Assembly (NCBI GenBank): GCA_016866775.1
Contig: VGLJ01000045.1
Location: 1 to 38,889 of the forward strand
Direction of reading: 5' to 3'
Length of the DNA: 38,889 bases
DNA from: Candidatus Rokuibacteriota bacterium
Lineage (GTDB): Bacteria > Methylomirabilota > Methylomirabilia > Rokubacteriales > CSP1-6
Shown here: piece after piece, positions 1-8,064 of the stretch
How positions within the stretch are numbered: the stretch's first letter is position 1
Layout of the letters: the number at the start of each line of letters is the position of its first letter
Made by a program: the position numbers and the translations under genes
The notes under the pieces: model-generated
What the model was told of the DNA's origin: nothing
Database searches by the model: none
What the model saw: the letters and a program-made list of their open reading frames with translations, nothing else

Positions 1-99
1 TGCCTGCGCGCGGAATACCAAGAGATCCGCGACTTCGGGCCGTATGCGGTGTGGAAAGACGTGGAGCCGGGGGCGGGAGTTGAACCCGCGACCTACTGA
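1..99 (+). other. Open frame running in from the left edge
   Basis: Frame 1 is open from base 1 and stops at 97-99, inside the tRNA-Thr fragment. The first 19 codons have ordinary protein-like composition; the rest reads through the tRNA remnant and gives the artefactual string VEPGAGVEPATY typical of translated tRNA genes. It may be the 3' end of a gene lying outside the window whose natural end was replaced when the tRNA fragment arrived, or it may be non-coding. I do not recognise a family. Confidence 0.2.
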
Positions 100-106
100 T
101 TACGAA
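58..106 (-). repeat. tRNA-Thr 3' fragment, left copy of a 49-bp direct repeat (att-like)
   Basis: These 49 bases are identical to 28206-28254. They hold nucleotides 31-75 of the intact tRNA-Thr(CGU): anticodon loop, 3' side of the anticodon stem, variable region, T arm, acceptor 3' strand and CCA, plus 4 bp downstream. The 5' half of the tRNA is absent here and identity stops at the start of the anticodon loop. A displaced tRNA 3' end in direct orientation is the footprint left when a tyrosine-recombinase element integrates into a tRNA gene. Confidence 0.85.
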
Positions 107-722
107 GCCGTTTCGAGCGTTTTTCGCGGGTCATCGTCCGTCCTGCTCCGTCGCCGTCAGTCTATCCCATCTATGCGCCAGTGCTGGCGGGACTCGCGAC
201 GAGTGGACGCGACGGACCAGGACGGACGTAGACCACCGCCGCCGGGTGAGTCGCACCGGGATTGACACCGGCAGCGCCGAACCGATCGAGGCCCTCGGGA
301 GTCCCGTTGCCTCTGAGTCCCAGAGGGTGCGGGCCCGATTCGTGTCCGGTTCGGCGCATCGACCAAAAGGCTCCCGAAGTAGCTCGTGGTCAGCCCTCAT
401 GTCACTCGGCACCTCATGCGTTAGCGTGGCGCTTGCGCGGTCCGGACACATCGAGCCTCCTGGAAGCGGAGGCCTTCGACTTCGCCCTCGAATCGCACGC
501 TGCGCTTAGCCCGTTCGACTTCCGCTCCGCCGGTGGGGTGCCGGGCCAACGCCGCGAGACCGCGACGGGCGTTCGCTTCGCTGTTCCGGCGGCCGACCTC
601 GCACTCCGCTTCCGAAGGGTATTCAACCCATTGCCGCGCCGCGCACAGCGCGGAGGCAGGAGTTTCCACGCGCGAGGCTCTGGGACAGGCCGGTCGTGGA
701 AGAATCCCGCCAGTAGGTGCGG
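107..722. other. Region without a convincing gene
   Basis: Open frames exist on both strands but none has recognisable domains or a good ribosome binding site, and they overlap each other in all registers, as expected for GC-rich DNA. The stretch holds the inverted-repeat structure at 136-227, a small hairpin (CCTCTG/CAGAGG near 311-327) and, toward 722, the point where amidase similarity is lost on the minus strand. It probably represents the decayed left end of the island. Confidence 0.5.
136..227. repeat. Long imperfect inverted repeat with nested hairpins (cruciform-like)
   Basis: The arm at 136-154 and the arm at 209-227 are inverted copies matching at 18 of 19 positions, with a further GTC/GAC pairing just inside. 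The 54 bases between the arms contain two more hairpins: CGCCAG-TG-CTGGCG and ACTCG-CGA-CGAGT. Folded as single-stranded DNA or RNA this gives a long stem carrying two inner stem-loops. It sits 30 bp inside the left tRNA repeat. A recombination-protein binding site, a transfer origin, a structured RNA and an old transposon end are all possible. Confidence 0.5.
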
Positions 723-875
723 GTTCGCCTGCCGCCGCGCCAGCTCGCACGTGGGGGTGATGAAGGCGTGCGTCTGCGCGTCGAAGGCCTCGACACGACG
801 GATGAGCGTCTCGACGAGCTCGACCGGGGAGAGCTCCCGTGCGGCGATCGAGAGGTCGGGGAGCTCGGCGGCCAT
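723..875 (-). pseudogene. Amidase (amidase-signature family) N-terminal remnant
   Basis: Reading from 875 toward 723, about 51 residues match the start of amidase-signature enzymes (GatA/AtzF-like), with the typical pattern LSPVELVETLIRRVEA followed by AFIT. Similarity then ends abruptly, although the frame stays open to 414 with Arg/Ser-rich composition. The Ser-Ser-Lys catalytic region, normally about 80-180 residues in, is missing, so no activity is expected. It lies 33 bp downstream of the B12 regulator gene on the same strand and may once have been cotranscribed with it. Confidence 0.6.
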
Positions 876-908
876 GGCGCGGCGATCGTCCGTCGGCGAC
901 CGGCTCTG

Positions 909-1832
909 TCAAGGGACGCCAACGTCGCCACGCTGCACGCTTACCAGCCGATCGAGCGGCACCTCGAGCGCCTGCGCCAGTCGCAGGAGCGCGCCGATGG
1001 TGGGGTTCTGCTTGCCGTGCTCGAGGCCGCTGATGTACGTGCGGTCGAGGCCCGCCTCGTCGGCGAGCTGTTGCTGTTTCCAGCCCCGGGCCGAGCGCAG
1101 CTCCTGCAGGCGGTGGCCGAGGCGTTCGAAGTAATCCTCCGCCGTACCCGGCGATGCCGGCACGATGGCAGTGAGTTGCCGTGCCTCGTGCACGCCGGCG
1201 CGCGCGTCCAGGGCGACCGCGTCGACGCCGAACATCGTCGCCGCCCGCGGGCGCCCCCGCAAGGCGGCGCCGCCGGCGAGGAGGCGGGGCGGAGGGGTCA
1301 CGCGACGCAGGGCCGCCGCGACCGCGCTGAGGGCCGGCAAGTATTCCGCCTGCGTGACCGAGAGCGCGACGAGATCGGGCGTGCGACGGGCCACGAACTC
1401 CGCGAGGTCCGCGGTAGGCGTGCTGGCGCCCACGTAGTCGATCGCCCAGCCGTCGATCAGGAAGACGTCGGCGACCATCCGCAGGCCCACGGCGTGCGCC
1501 TCGCCTTCCACGCATGCCAGCACCGCCCGCCGGCCGGACACGGGTCGCACGGTCAGGCGCTCGCGCAGTCGCTCCATCTGACCCAGCGTGATCTCGGTCG
1601 CCAGGTGCTCGTCGGCCACCGAGAGCCGGCGGGCGCGCCACCGCGCGCCGATCTCTGCCTGGGCGGGGGCCAGAAGATGCAGGTAGATCTGCTCCGTCGT
1701 CAAGCCGCGAGCCCGTGCCTGCTCGACGATCCCGTCAGCGCCTGCCGCGTCGCCTCGCAGCGACGCGGCGAGGTATCGCCGATCGAGCGCCCCGCGGCCG
1801 TTCGTCCCGCCTCTTCCGTCTCGCCTTCTCAT
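909..1832 (-). CDS. CarH-like cobalamin-binding regulator with C-terminal XRE helix-turn-helix (copy 1)
   Basis: 307 aa. Residues ~17-95 form the helical B12-binding cap with the W-x9-EH signature of CarH/LitR photoreceptors (W65, E75, H76). Residues ~102-225 form the Rossmann B12 domain with E111-x-H113-x-x-G116, whose histidine is the expected lower cobalt ligand. Residues ~238-297 are a Cro/C1-type (XRE) helix-turn-helix. CarH proteins carry an N-terminal MerR-type helix-turn-helix, so the order and type of DNA-binding domain are reversed here. The residue after the Trp is Arg66; in Thermus CarH that place is the His forming the light-state bis-His adduct. The gene is divergent from the fasciclin/photolyase/carotenoid operon. 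Inferred role: dark repressor released by light on adenosylcobalamin. The start is uncertain: an AGGGAGG lies almost against the ATG. Confidence 0.9.
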   Translation of the reverse strand: MRRRDGRGGTNGRGALDRRYLAASLRGDAAGADGIVEQARARGLTTEQIYLHLLAPAQAEIGARWRARRLSVADEHLATEITLGQMERLRERLTVRPVSGRRAVLACVEGEAHAVGLRMVADVFLIDGWAIDYVGASTPTADLAEFVARRTPDLVALSVTQAEYLPALSAVAAALRRVTPPPRLLAGGAALRGRPRAATMFGVDAVALDARAGVHEARQLTAIVPASPGTAEDYFERLGHRLQELRSARGWKQQQLADEAGLDRTYISGLEHGKQNPTIGALLRLAQALEVPLDRLVSVQRGDVGVP

Positions 1833-1903
1833 GCCTCCCTCATGCCGATTATGTGCGACAAGCTCGCCGCTCTCTCTCCTTGCCGAGCGTTCCGGCTGAG
1901 GCG

Positions 1904-1961
1904 TGTGTAGTTTATATTTGACACTTGGGGTTCATTGTGTAGTCTATATAAGACTTCGACC
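1904..1961 (+). promoter_or_regulatory. Promoter/operator P1 of the light operon
   Basis: An AT-rich island in GC-rich DNA. A perfect -35 box TTGACA is at 1918-1923 and a -10-like TATATA at 1945-1950, an over-long 21-bp spacer. Two similar boxes lie 32 bp apart, about three helical turns: GTAGTTTATATTTGAC at 1907-1922 over the -35, and GTAGTCTATATAAGAC at 1939-1954 over the -10. The second contains the inverted repeat AGTCT-ATATA-AGACT. The block aligns without gaps to the promoter in front of operon 2 (14139-14196). A TATAAA on the minus strand (1916-1911) could serve the divergent regulator gene. Confidence 0.7.
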
Positions 1962-1974
1962 ACATAGGTCGAAG
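1954..1974 (+). promoter_or_regulatory. 5' UTR hairpin before the fasciclin gene
   Basis: CTTCGACC and GGTCGAAG form a perfect 8-bp stem with a 5-nt ACATA loop. It lies between the putative start of transcription and the strong AGGAGGAGG ribosome binding site at 1980-1988. It may stabilise the mRNA 5' end or contribute to regulation. There is no U tract, so it is not a terminator. Confidence 0.5.
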
Positions 1975-1993
1975 CACCCAGGAGGAGGAACCG

Positions 1994-2488
1994 ATGCGCA
2001 GCGTACCCTTCGCCCGTCTCGCCGTCGCAGTCAGCACACTGGCCCTGGTCTTCGGATCCGCGACTCCCGCGCGGACCGCAGACGCCAAGAAGGACATCGT
2101 CGACACGGCCATCCAGGCCGGCAGCTTCACGACGCTGGCCAAAGCCCTTACCGCCGCCGGGCTCGCGGAGACCCTGAAGGGGCCGGGTCCGTTCACCGTG
2201 TTCGCGCCCACGGACGCGGCCTTCGCGAAGCTGCCGGCGGGCACCCTGGATGCGCTCCTCGCCGACAAGGCGAAGCTCACCCAGGTGCTCACCTATCACG
2301 TGGTCCCCGGCACCGTCATGGCCGCCGACGTGGTCAAGCTCTCGAGCGCCAAGACTGTCCAGGGTCAGAGCGTGAAGATCACCACGAGCGGAGGCGTGAA
2401 GGTGGACAGCGCCAACGTCGTGAAGACCGACGTCGTCGCCAGCAACGGCGTCATCCACGTGATCGACGCCGTGATCCTTCCGCAATAA
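1994..2488 (+). CDS. Secreted fasciclin (FAS1) domain protein
   Basis: 164 aa. An N-terminal signal peptide (~1-29, basic start, hydrophobic core, cleavage near ARTADA) precedes one FAS1 domain (~32-164) with the H1-like motif [11 protein letters not shown] and the H2-like ending [13 protein letters not shown]1 proteins are extracellular or periplasmic and mediate adhesion or ligand binding; some bind carotenoids. The start has an excellent ribosome binding site (GGAGGAGG). It is the first gene after promoter P1, so it should be the most strongly transcribed product of the putative light operon. Its specific role here is unknown. Confidence 0.9.
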   Translation: MRSVPFARLAVAVSTLALVFGSATPARTADAKKDIVDTAIQAGSFTTLAKALTAAGLAETLKGPGPFTVFAPTDAAFAKLPAGTLDALLADKAKLTQVLTYHVVPGTVMAADVVKLSSAKTVQGQSVKITTSGGVKVDSANVVKTDVVASNGVIHVIDAVILPQ

Positions 2489-2561
2489 CGCCAGCCCGAT
2501 CCGTCCCGCCGCCGAGCGCCGGCGGGACGGATCGGATCCATCCGAAGGTGAAGGAGTGCGG

Positions 2562-3947
2562 GTGAGTTCTCATCCAGAGCCAGGAAGCGGGCGCACGACC
2601 GTCGTGCTCTTCACGCGCGATCTGCGCGTGCACGACCATCCGGCGCTCTCGGAAGCCGCGGACGCGAGCGCACGGGTCGTCCCTCTCTTCGTCCTCGACG
2701 ACGCCCTGCTCGCGACCCGGTACGCGCGGCCCAACCGTCTTCTGTTCCTCCTCGAGGCGCTCGCGGACCTCGACGGCTCCCTGCGAGCGCTCGGCGGCCA
2801 CCTCGTCGTCCGCCGGGGCGATGCCGTGCGCGAGGTCCTCGCGGTCGCACAGGCCGCCGGCGCGCACTGGGTCTTCGCAAGCGCCGACGTGAGCGCCTAC
2901 GCGCGGCGTCGCGAGCGACGTCTGGCCGCCGCCTGTGCCGAGCATGGCGTGGAGTTCCGGACGTTCCCGGGAGTGACGGTCGTGGAGGCCGGTGCGGTGC
3001 GACCAGCCGGGGGCGATCACTTCCGAGTCTTCACGCCGTACTGGCATCGATGGCGAGCGCTGCCGCTGCGCCCCCTCGCGCAGCCGCCCCGGCGCATCGC
3101 GGTGCCCGATGGGCTCGCGCGCGGCGTCGTGCCGCGGCTCTCGGAGCTCACGGTCGGGGCGGCGTCGCCCCAGGTGGTCAGCGGGGGCGAGACGCTCGGC
3201 CGCGCCCGCCTCGAGGCCTGGTGTCGCGACGGGCTCGCCCGCTATCCCGATCGGCACGATGTGGTTGCCATCGAGGGCACGTCGCGCCTCAGCCCCTATC
3301 TGCACTTCGGCTGTCTGTCTCCGGTCGAGGTGGCATCGCGGTGCCTCGCTCGTGGGGGGAGCGACGCGTTCCTGCGACAGTTGTGCTGGCGCGATTTCCA
3401 CCATCAGGTCACTGCCGCCTTCCCCGCCATCGCACGCGAGGAGTATCGCCCGCGCGGCGAGCGCTGGGCGGACGACGCGGAGCTTCTGGCCTCGTGGACA
3501 GCCGGACGCACCGGCTATCCCCTCGTGGACGCCGGCATGCGCCAGCTCGCCGCGGAAGGCTGGATGCACAACCGCGCACGGCTCATCACCGCGTCGTTCC
3601 TCCTGAAGGACCTCGGCCTCGACTGGCGGCTCGGCGCCCGACACTTTCTCGACCTGCTCGTCGACGGCGACATCGCGAATAACTCCGGCAACTGGCAGTG
3701 GGTGGCCGGCACGGGCAACGACACACGGCCCAATCGCATCTTCAACCCAGTCCGGCAGGCCCTGCGATTCGATCCCGAGGGCGCGTACGTCCGGCGCTGG
3801 GTGCCGGAGCTCGCCACGGTGACCGGTGCGCGGGTCCACACCCCGTGGCGATTGCCCGCCGCGGAGCGAGAACGGCTCGACTATTGCGCGCCGCTCGTGG
3901 ATCACGACGAAGCCGCAGCCGCTTTCCGCCGCCGGCGGTCCACATGA
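2562..3947 (+). CDS. phr: Deoxyribodipyrimidine photolyase / cryptochrome family
   Basis: About 461 aa, the usual length for class I photolyases. The N-terminal alpha/beta antenna-cofactor domain begins with LFTRDLRVHDHPAL, and the C-terminal helical FAD domain (~200-455) contains WRDFHHQ, the WMHNRAR helix and the conserved WQWVAGTGNDTRPNRIFNP block. It uses blue light and FADH- to split UV-induced pyrimidine dimers. I chose GTG 2562 because AAGGAG (2551-2556) is then 5 nt upstream; the in-frame GTG at 2556 overlaps that motif. It is second in the operon behind P1; phr is one of the commonest targets of B12/MerR light regulators. Confidence 0.95.
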   Translation: MSSHPEPGSGRTTVVLFTRDLRVHDHPALSEAADASARVVPLFVLDDALLATRYARPNRLLFLLEALADLDGSLRALGGHLVVRRGDAVREVLAVAQAAGAHWVFASADVSAYARRRERRLAAACAEHGVEFRTFPGVTVVEAGAVRPAGGDHFRVFTPYWHRWRALPLRPLAQPPRRIAVPDGLARGVVPRLSELTVGAASPQVVSGGETLGRARLEAWCRDGLARYPDRHDVVAIEGTSRLSPYLHFGCLSPVEVASRCLARGGSDAFLRQLCWRDFHHQVTAAFPAIAREEYRPRGERWADDAELLASWTAGRTGYPLVDAGMRQLAAEGWMHNRARLITASFLLKDLGLDWRLGARHFLDLLVDGDIANNSGNWQWVAGTGNDTRPNRIFNPVRQALRFDPEGAYVRRWVPELATVTGARVHTPWRLPAAERERLDYCAPLVDHDEAAAAFRRRRST

Positions 3948-3966
3948 GGCCTGCGAGGAGCAGCCC

Positions 3967-4452
3967 ATGATCATTCGTCCCATCCGCACGCTGCACCGGG
4001 GGCAGTGGGTGCCGCGGAGCCTGCATGAGGTCTTCGATTTCTTCGAGCGCCCGGAGAACCTCCCGCGCATCACGCCGCCGTGGCTCGGGTTCCGCATCCT
4101 GACGCCGCCGCCGCTCACGATGCGGTGCGGACTCGTGATCGACTACACGGTCCGCGTGCTCGGGATGCCGACGCACTGGCGGTCCCAGATCGCCGAGTAC
4201 GACGCCCCGCACGGCTTCCGTGATGTCCAGGTCATCGGGCCCTACCGGCTCTGGGACCACCGGCACCGGTTCCGGCGTGAGAACGGCGGGACGCTCATCG
4301 AGGACTTCGTGGTCTACGAGCCGCCACTCGGTCGGCTCGGCGCGGTCCTCGACGCCCTCGTGATCCGGCGCCAGCTCGCGGCGATCTTCGAGTACCGCCG
4401 ACAACGGATCGAGGAATTCCTGGGCGCCAGCGTGCCGGTGAACGCGCGATGA
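3967..4452 (+). CDS. SRPBCC-family (START/Bet v1-like) protein
   Basis: 161 aa. Starts like FEDRPENLPRITPPWLGFRI (here with FERPENLPRITPPW) are typical of a bacterial SRPBCC subfamily often found next to TIGR01777 epimerases and photolyases. The fold is a helix-grip cavity for hydrophobic ligands; no catalytic residues can be assigned. ATG 3967 has GAGGAG at 3954-3959 upstream. It starts 19 bp after phr and overlaps the next gene by 4 bp. A second SRPBCC domain, fused to an epimerase, occurs in operon 2 (17940-19319), so the two may act on related lipid or isoprenoid ligands (inference). Confidence 0.85.
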   Translation: MIIRPIRTLHRGQWVPRSLHEVFDFFERPENLPRITPPWLGFRILTPPPLTMRCGLVIDYTVRVLGMPTHWRSQIAEYDAPHGFRDVQVIGPYRLWDHRHRFRRENGGTLIEDFVVYEPPLGRLGAVLDALVIRRQLAAIFEYRRQRIEEFLGASVPVNAR

Positions 4453-5900
4453 GCGTCGAGGCGCGCGTGGACGCTCCCGCGACCGCCGCGCGTACGGGCC
4501 GGCCCGCGTGGGCGGGGACGCCTGTCGCTGCACGCGCCGGCGTGATCGCGCGGAGCGCAACGCTCCTCGCGGCGGAAGCCGACACGCTCGCGGCGGAGCT
4601 CTGCGCGGCGGGCGGACGGCCCGGGGGCGAGATCTGGAGCGCCGAGATCGTGCCGACGCTCGACGCGCTCAGCTGGCTCGCACGCGCAGGCGCAGAGGCT
4701 CTGCAGCCGCGGCCGCTCGGACGCGCGCGCCTGCAGTGGTACTTTCGCGCGACGAGGCACGAGCTCCACTGGGAGCCGCGCGGCGTCGTCGGCATCGTCA
4801 CGCCGTCCAACTCGCTGCTGTTCCTGGCCGTGCCCCAAGTCGCGGCCGCGCTGGTGGCGGGCAACGCCGTGCTGTGGAAGCCGGCCCCGGCGGGCGCCGC
4901 GGTCGCGCGCAGGGTCGCGTCGGTTCTCGCGCGCGCCGGCCTGCCGTCAGGCGCCCTACAGGTCGTGCAAGGGGGCGCCGACGTGGCCCGCGAGATCGTC
5001 CTCGCCGGAGTCGACCTGCTGCACTTCACCGGCGGCACGCGCGCCGGCCTCGAGCTCTATCGACTTCACGCCGCTCGCGGGCGCCCGGCTGTCCTCGAGC
5101 TCTCGGGTCGCCACGCCGCGCTCGTGCTCGACGATGCGGACGCGGCGCTCGCCGCGCGCGGCATCGCGTGGGGCAAGCTCGCCAACGCGGGGCGCAACTG
5201 TCTCTCCGTCCAGCTCGTGCTCGCCGAGCGATCCGTCGCTCCCGCCGTGCTCGACGCGCTGGCCGTGACGCTCCCCGCTCTCGCGCCGGACGGTCTCGCG
5301 TTGCCATGCCCCCCGGACGAGGCCGTGCGCCTGACCGCCATCGTCGAGGATGCACAGGCGCTCGGCGCGCAGCTCGTCTGGGGCTGCGCGGGCGGCGCGG
5401 CCCTGCTCGCGGGCGTCCGGCCCGGGATGCGCGTCGTGGACGAGGAGGTACAGGGGCCGGTGCTCGGCCTCGCGACCGTGGCGTCCCTCGACGAGGCGAT
5501 CGCATGGATCAACGCCGCGCCCTTCCGCCTGTCGGCCTCGATCTGGAGCGGTGACCCGGCGCGCGCCCACGCGATCGCGCGCCGCCTCGACGTCGGGCAG
5601 GTGTGGATCAACGAGCAGCTCCAGCCGGCGGCCCACCCGGAAGTGCCGCTCGCCGGCCGCGGCGCAAGCGGGTTCGGCGCGAGCCGCGGCCTCGCCGGCC
5701 TCATGGAAATGGTCACGCCGAAGGTGATCTCGACGACGCCGCTCCGCGCCCGGCGCCGCCACTACGCGGCAGCCGGCGCCGCGCCGGTCGACCTCTTTCG
5801 CGCCACGATCGCTGTCGCCTTCGCCCGCGGACACCGGCGCCTCACCGCGCTCGTCGCGGCGGCGCGCGCACTTGCACGTCTGGCGGGAGGTGTCCGGTGA
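4449..5900 (+). CDS. Aldehyde dehydrogenase, probably carotenoid-aldehyde oxidising
   Basis: 483 aa. NAD(P)-dependent ALDH fold with N121 (TPSNS), K144 (WKPAP), general base E217 (LELSG) and nucleophile C251 in a GRNC context. Such enzymes oxidise aldehydes to acids. The local motif SRGLAGLMEMVTPK near the end resembles the carotenoid-aldehyde group (AldH of the staphyloxanthin pathway), and the gene lies between carotenoid-type genes, supporting oxidation of a terminal apocarotenoid aldehyde. About 50 residues after that motif (basic, Ala-rich) extend beyond typical ALDHs and may form an amphipathic membrane helix. It overlaps both neighbours by 4 bp (ATGA, GTGA), indicating translational coupling. 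Confidence 0.88.
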   Translation: MSVEARVDAPATAARTGRPAWAGTPVAARAGVIARSATLLAAEADTLAAELCAAGGRPGGEIWSAEIVPTLDALSWLARAGAEALQPRPLGRARLQWYFRATRHELHWEPRGVVGIVTPSNSLLFLAVPQVAAALVAGNAVLWKPAPAGAAVARRVASVLARAGLPSGALQVVQGGADVAREIVLAGVDLLHFTGGTRAGLELYRLHAARGRPAVLELSGRHAALVLDDADAALAARGIAWGKLANAGRNCLSVQLVLAERSVAPAVLDALAVTLPALAPDGLALPCPPDEAVRLTAIVEDAQALGAQLVWGCAGGAALLAGVRPGMRVVDEEVQGPVLGLATVASLDEAIAWINAAPFRLSASIWSGDPARAHAIARRLDVGQVWINEQLQPAAHPEVPLAGRGASGFGASRGLAGLMEMVTPKVISTTPLRARRRHYAAAGAAPVDLFRATIAVAFARGHRRLTALVAAARALARLAGGVR

Positions 5901-7276
5901 GCGGCGTGCTGGTGATCGGCGGCGGATTCGCGGGGCTCGTCGCCGCCGCCGCGCTGGCGGCGCGGGGATGCCGGGTCCGCGTGCTGGAGGCGGCGGCCGA
6001 GGTGGGCGGCAAGGCGCACGCGATCGAGGCCGCGGGCGCACGCGTGGACCTGGGGCCGACGATCCTCGCGGACCTCGAGCCGCTCCGTGCCCTGTTCGCC
6101 GCCGCGGGCGTGGCGCTCGAGAACGCGGTGTCCCTCACGCGCCTCGATCCGGGACTCGTGGCGACGTTCCCCGGCGATAAGCGACTCGTGCTGCATGCCG
6201 ATCCGGCCGCCATGGCGGACCATCTCGCCGAGCTCGGGCCCGCGGCGCGAGACGACTGGCGGCGTATCGGCGAGCTCGGTGCGCGTGCCGCGCGCCTGGC
6301 GGCGCACTTCTACGCGAACGGCGACGTCGCGGGCCCCCGGGACTTCCTGCGCTTCGTGCTGGGTGGGGGCGTGCGGCTGGACGACGTCGCCACGTTCGCG
6401 CGTCACGGCTCGCTCGCCCGCTTGCTCGAGGCGCACGTGCGCACGCCGGAGCTGCGGCGGCTCCTGGGCCACTGCGCCCGGTTTCTCGGCCTCGACGCCG
6501 ACCGCGCGCCCGCCGTCACGCTCGTCATTCCCCATCTCTTCGCGACGGCGGGCATCTGGTACCCGCGCGGTGGGATGGCCGCGCTCGCGCGCGCGGTGCG
6601 CGATCTCGCGGTGAAGCACGGCGCCGAGGTGGAGACCGGCGCTCCCGTCGCGCGGCTCGAGGTCGCGGATGGTCGGTTCCTCGCCGCGGTCACCCGCGAC
6701 GGCCGCCGGATCGCGGCCGAGGCATGTGTCGCTGCGGTCGATCCCGACAGCACCGGGCGCTGGCTCGCGATGCCCGAGGCCTCCGTCCCGAGCGAGCCGG
6801 CGTACGCCGCCCGCGTGGCCTGGTGGGTCGTGGAGGGAATGCCTCGACGTCCCATCCACCACGCGTTCCACTTCGACGCCGAGGACGCTCACCCGCTCTA
6901 CGTCGCGGTGCCGTCGCTGACGGACCCGACGCTCGCCCCCAGCGGGGTGAGCGTGCTGTACGCGCTCCTGCACGGCCGGCCGGGCGTCGCGGCTGGTCCT
7001 GCCTTCGCCGAAGAGGTTCGCGCACGTCTGGTCCGTGCCGTCTCGTGGCCCACGGGTCGAGTCCTTGCACATGGCGTCGCCGGCGGCGGCGCGTCGTGCT
7101 ACGGCGCGGCGATCGGCCCGGGGCTGTTCGCCGGCTTCCGCCCGTCGCAGCACGTGCCGGGGGTCGCGAACCTCGTGAGAGCGGGCGGCGGCGTCTTCCC
7201 CGGTCCCGGCCTGGCGAACGTGACCCGGTCGGGGCTCCGGGCGGCGGAACTGGTCGCCCCGGGAGCGCGGACGTGA
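5897..7276 (+). CDS. CrtI/CrtN-type carotenoid desaturase or oxidase (first copy)
   Basis: 459 aa. The N terminus is an FAD-binding Rossmann motif (VIGGGFAGL, then ARGCRVRVLEA and GGKAHA), and the C terminus is the CrtI-family flavin motif with GGGVFPGPGLANVTRSGL. Members desaturate phytoene, dehydrosqualene or squalene, or oxidise terminal methyl groups (CrtP/CrtNb). With a second homologue at 9194-10729 the likely split is one desaturase and one terminal oxidase, but sequence reading cannot say which is which. GTG 5897 overlaps the ALDH stop (GTGA). Confidence 0.88.
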   Translation: MSGVLVIGGGFAGLVAAAALAARGCRVRVLEAAAEVGGKAHAIEAAGARVDLGPTILADLEPLRALFAAAGVALENAVSLTRLDPGLVATFPGDKRLVLHADPAAMADHLAELGPAARDDWRRIGELGARAARLAAHFYANGDVAGPRDFLRFVLGGGVRLDDVATFARHGSLARLLEAHVRTPELRRLLGHCARFLGLDADRAPAVTLVIPHLFATAGIWYPRGGMAALARAVRDLAVKHGAEVETGAPVARLEVADGRFLAAVTRDGRRIAAEACVAAVDPDSTGRWLAMPEASVPSEPAYAARVAWWVVEGMPRRPIHHAFHFDAEDAHPLYVAVPSLTDPTLAPSGVSVLYALLHGRPGVAAGPAFAEEVRARLVRAVSWPTGRVLAHGVAGGGASCYGAAIGPGLFAGFRPSQHVPGVANLVRAGGGVFPGPGLANVTRSGLRAAELVAPGART

Positions 7277-8064
7277 TCCCGGCGCGGCGATCCCCGGCGA
7301 TGTTGTTCTTCTTCGATCGGTACGTCGAGCGCTACCTGCGGCGGCGGTTCCATCGGGTGCTCCTGTGGCAACCGCTGGACGTCCCCGCGATCCTCCGCGT
7401 GCGGCCCCTCATCTTCGCGATGAGCCACGCCTCGTGGTGGGACGTGCTCGTCGGTTACGCCCTCGCCCGGCGGGTGATCGGCGTCGAGAGCTACGCGCCG
7501 ATGGACGAGGCGCAGCTCGCGCGCTACCGCATCCTGACCCGGCTCGGCGTGTATTCGGTGGACCGCGGCTCGTTCGGCGGCGTGCGGGAGTTCCTCCGCT
7601 ACACGACGGGGCTGCTGCGTGAGGGCGGCGCGCTCTGGATCACGCCGCAAGGCGAGATCGCGCCGCACTGGCGGCGGCCGGTGCGCTTCCAGCCGGGTCT
7701 CGGCCACCTCGTGGCCCGCGTGGGACGCGTCGCCGTCGTGCCCGTCGCCGTCGCCTACGAGTTCCTCGAGGAGCCGCGTCCCGAGGTGCTGGTGAAGCTC
7801 GGCGCCCCGCGCGTCTTCGAGCACGGCGGCGATCCGGAGCGGATCACGTCGGTGATGGAGCAGGACCTGGAGGCCGAGCTCGATACGCTCCGCGCCGCCA
7901 TCCTCGCGCGCGATTTTACCCGGTTCGCCGCGCTCGTCGCCGGCCAGACCTCGACGAGCGTTGTCTACGACCGGGTGCGCGCGCTTCGCGCGTGGATCAC
8001 GGGACGCCGTGACCCGCAGCGCCACGGCGACATCGTCTCGGACCCGCGGAGACTCGCGCGATGA
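7273..8064 (+). CDS. PlsC-like acyltransferase
   Basis: 263 aa from GTG 7273, which overlaps the preceding stop; ATG 7300 is an alternative. It has the glycerolphosphate-acyltransferase motif H-x4-D (H52, D57, SHASWWD) and a PQGEI block in place of the usual PEGT-R motif. Family members move acyl chains to lysophospholipids or other hydroxylated lipids. Its position between the desaturase and glycosyltransferase genes suggests it acylates a carotenoid glycoside, as CrtO does in staphyloxanthin synthesis, though CrtO is a different protein family. That substrate is an inference. Confidence 0.85.
   Translation: MIPARRSPAMLFFFDRYVERYLRRRFHRVLLWQPLDVPAILRVRPLIFAMSHASWWDVLVGYALARRVIGVESYAPMDEAQLARYRILTRLGVYSVDRGSFGGVREFLRYTTGLLREGGALWITPQGEIAPHWRRPVRFQPGLGHLVARVGRVAVVPVAVAYEFLEEPRPEVLVKLGAPRVFEHGGDPERITSVMEQDLEAELDTLRAAILARDFTRFAALVAGQTSTSVVYDRVRALRAWITGRRDPQRHGDIVSDPRRLAR

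Noticed and set aside
44-265. Plus-strand open frame starting MRCGKTWSRGRELNPRPTDYE
   Set aside because: Its recognisable part is translation of the tRNA-Thr 3' fragment, a familiar annotation artefact; the same peptide appears again at 28186-28665 across the intact tRNA.
440-665. Possible dispersed repeat or RNA element with phrases such as GVPGQRRETATGVRF in translation
   Set aside because: It resembles sequence I associate with dispersed intergenic DNA of GC-rich genomes, but only one copy is in the window and no boundary or structure can be defined.
717-1910. 397-codon plus-strand open frame
   Set aside because: It is antisense to the B12-XRE regulator, has Arg/Gly-biased shadow composition and no domain.
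2451-4118. 555-codon minus-strand frame and similar long antisense frames (22526-24310, 34609-36282, 36877-38661)
   Set aside because: Each mirrors a clearly homologous gene on the other strand (photolyase, amidohydrolase, thiC, NtrC) and has low-complexity composition caused by high GC.
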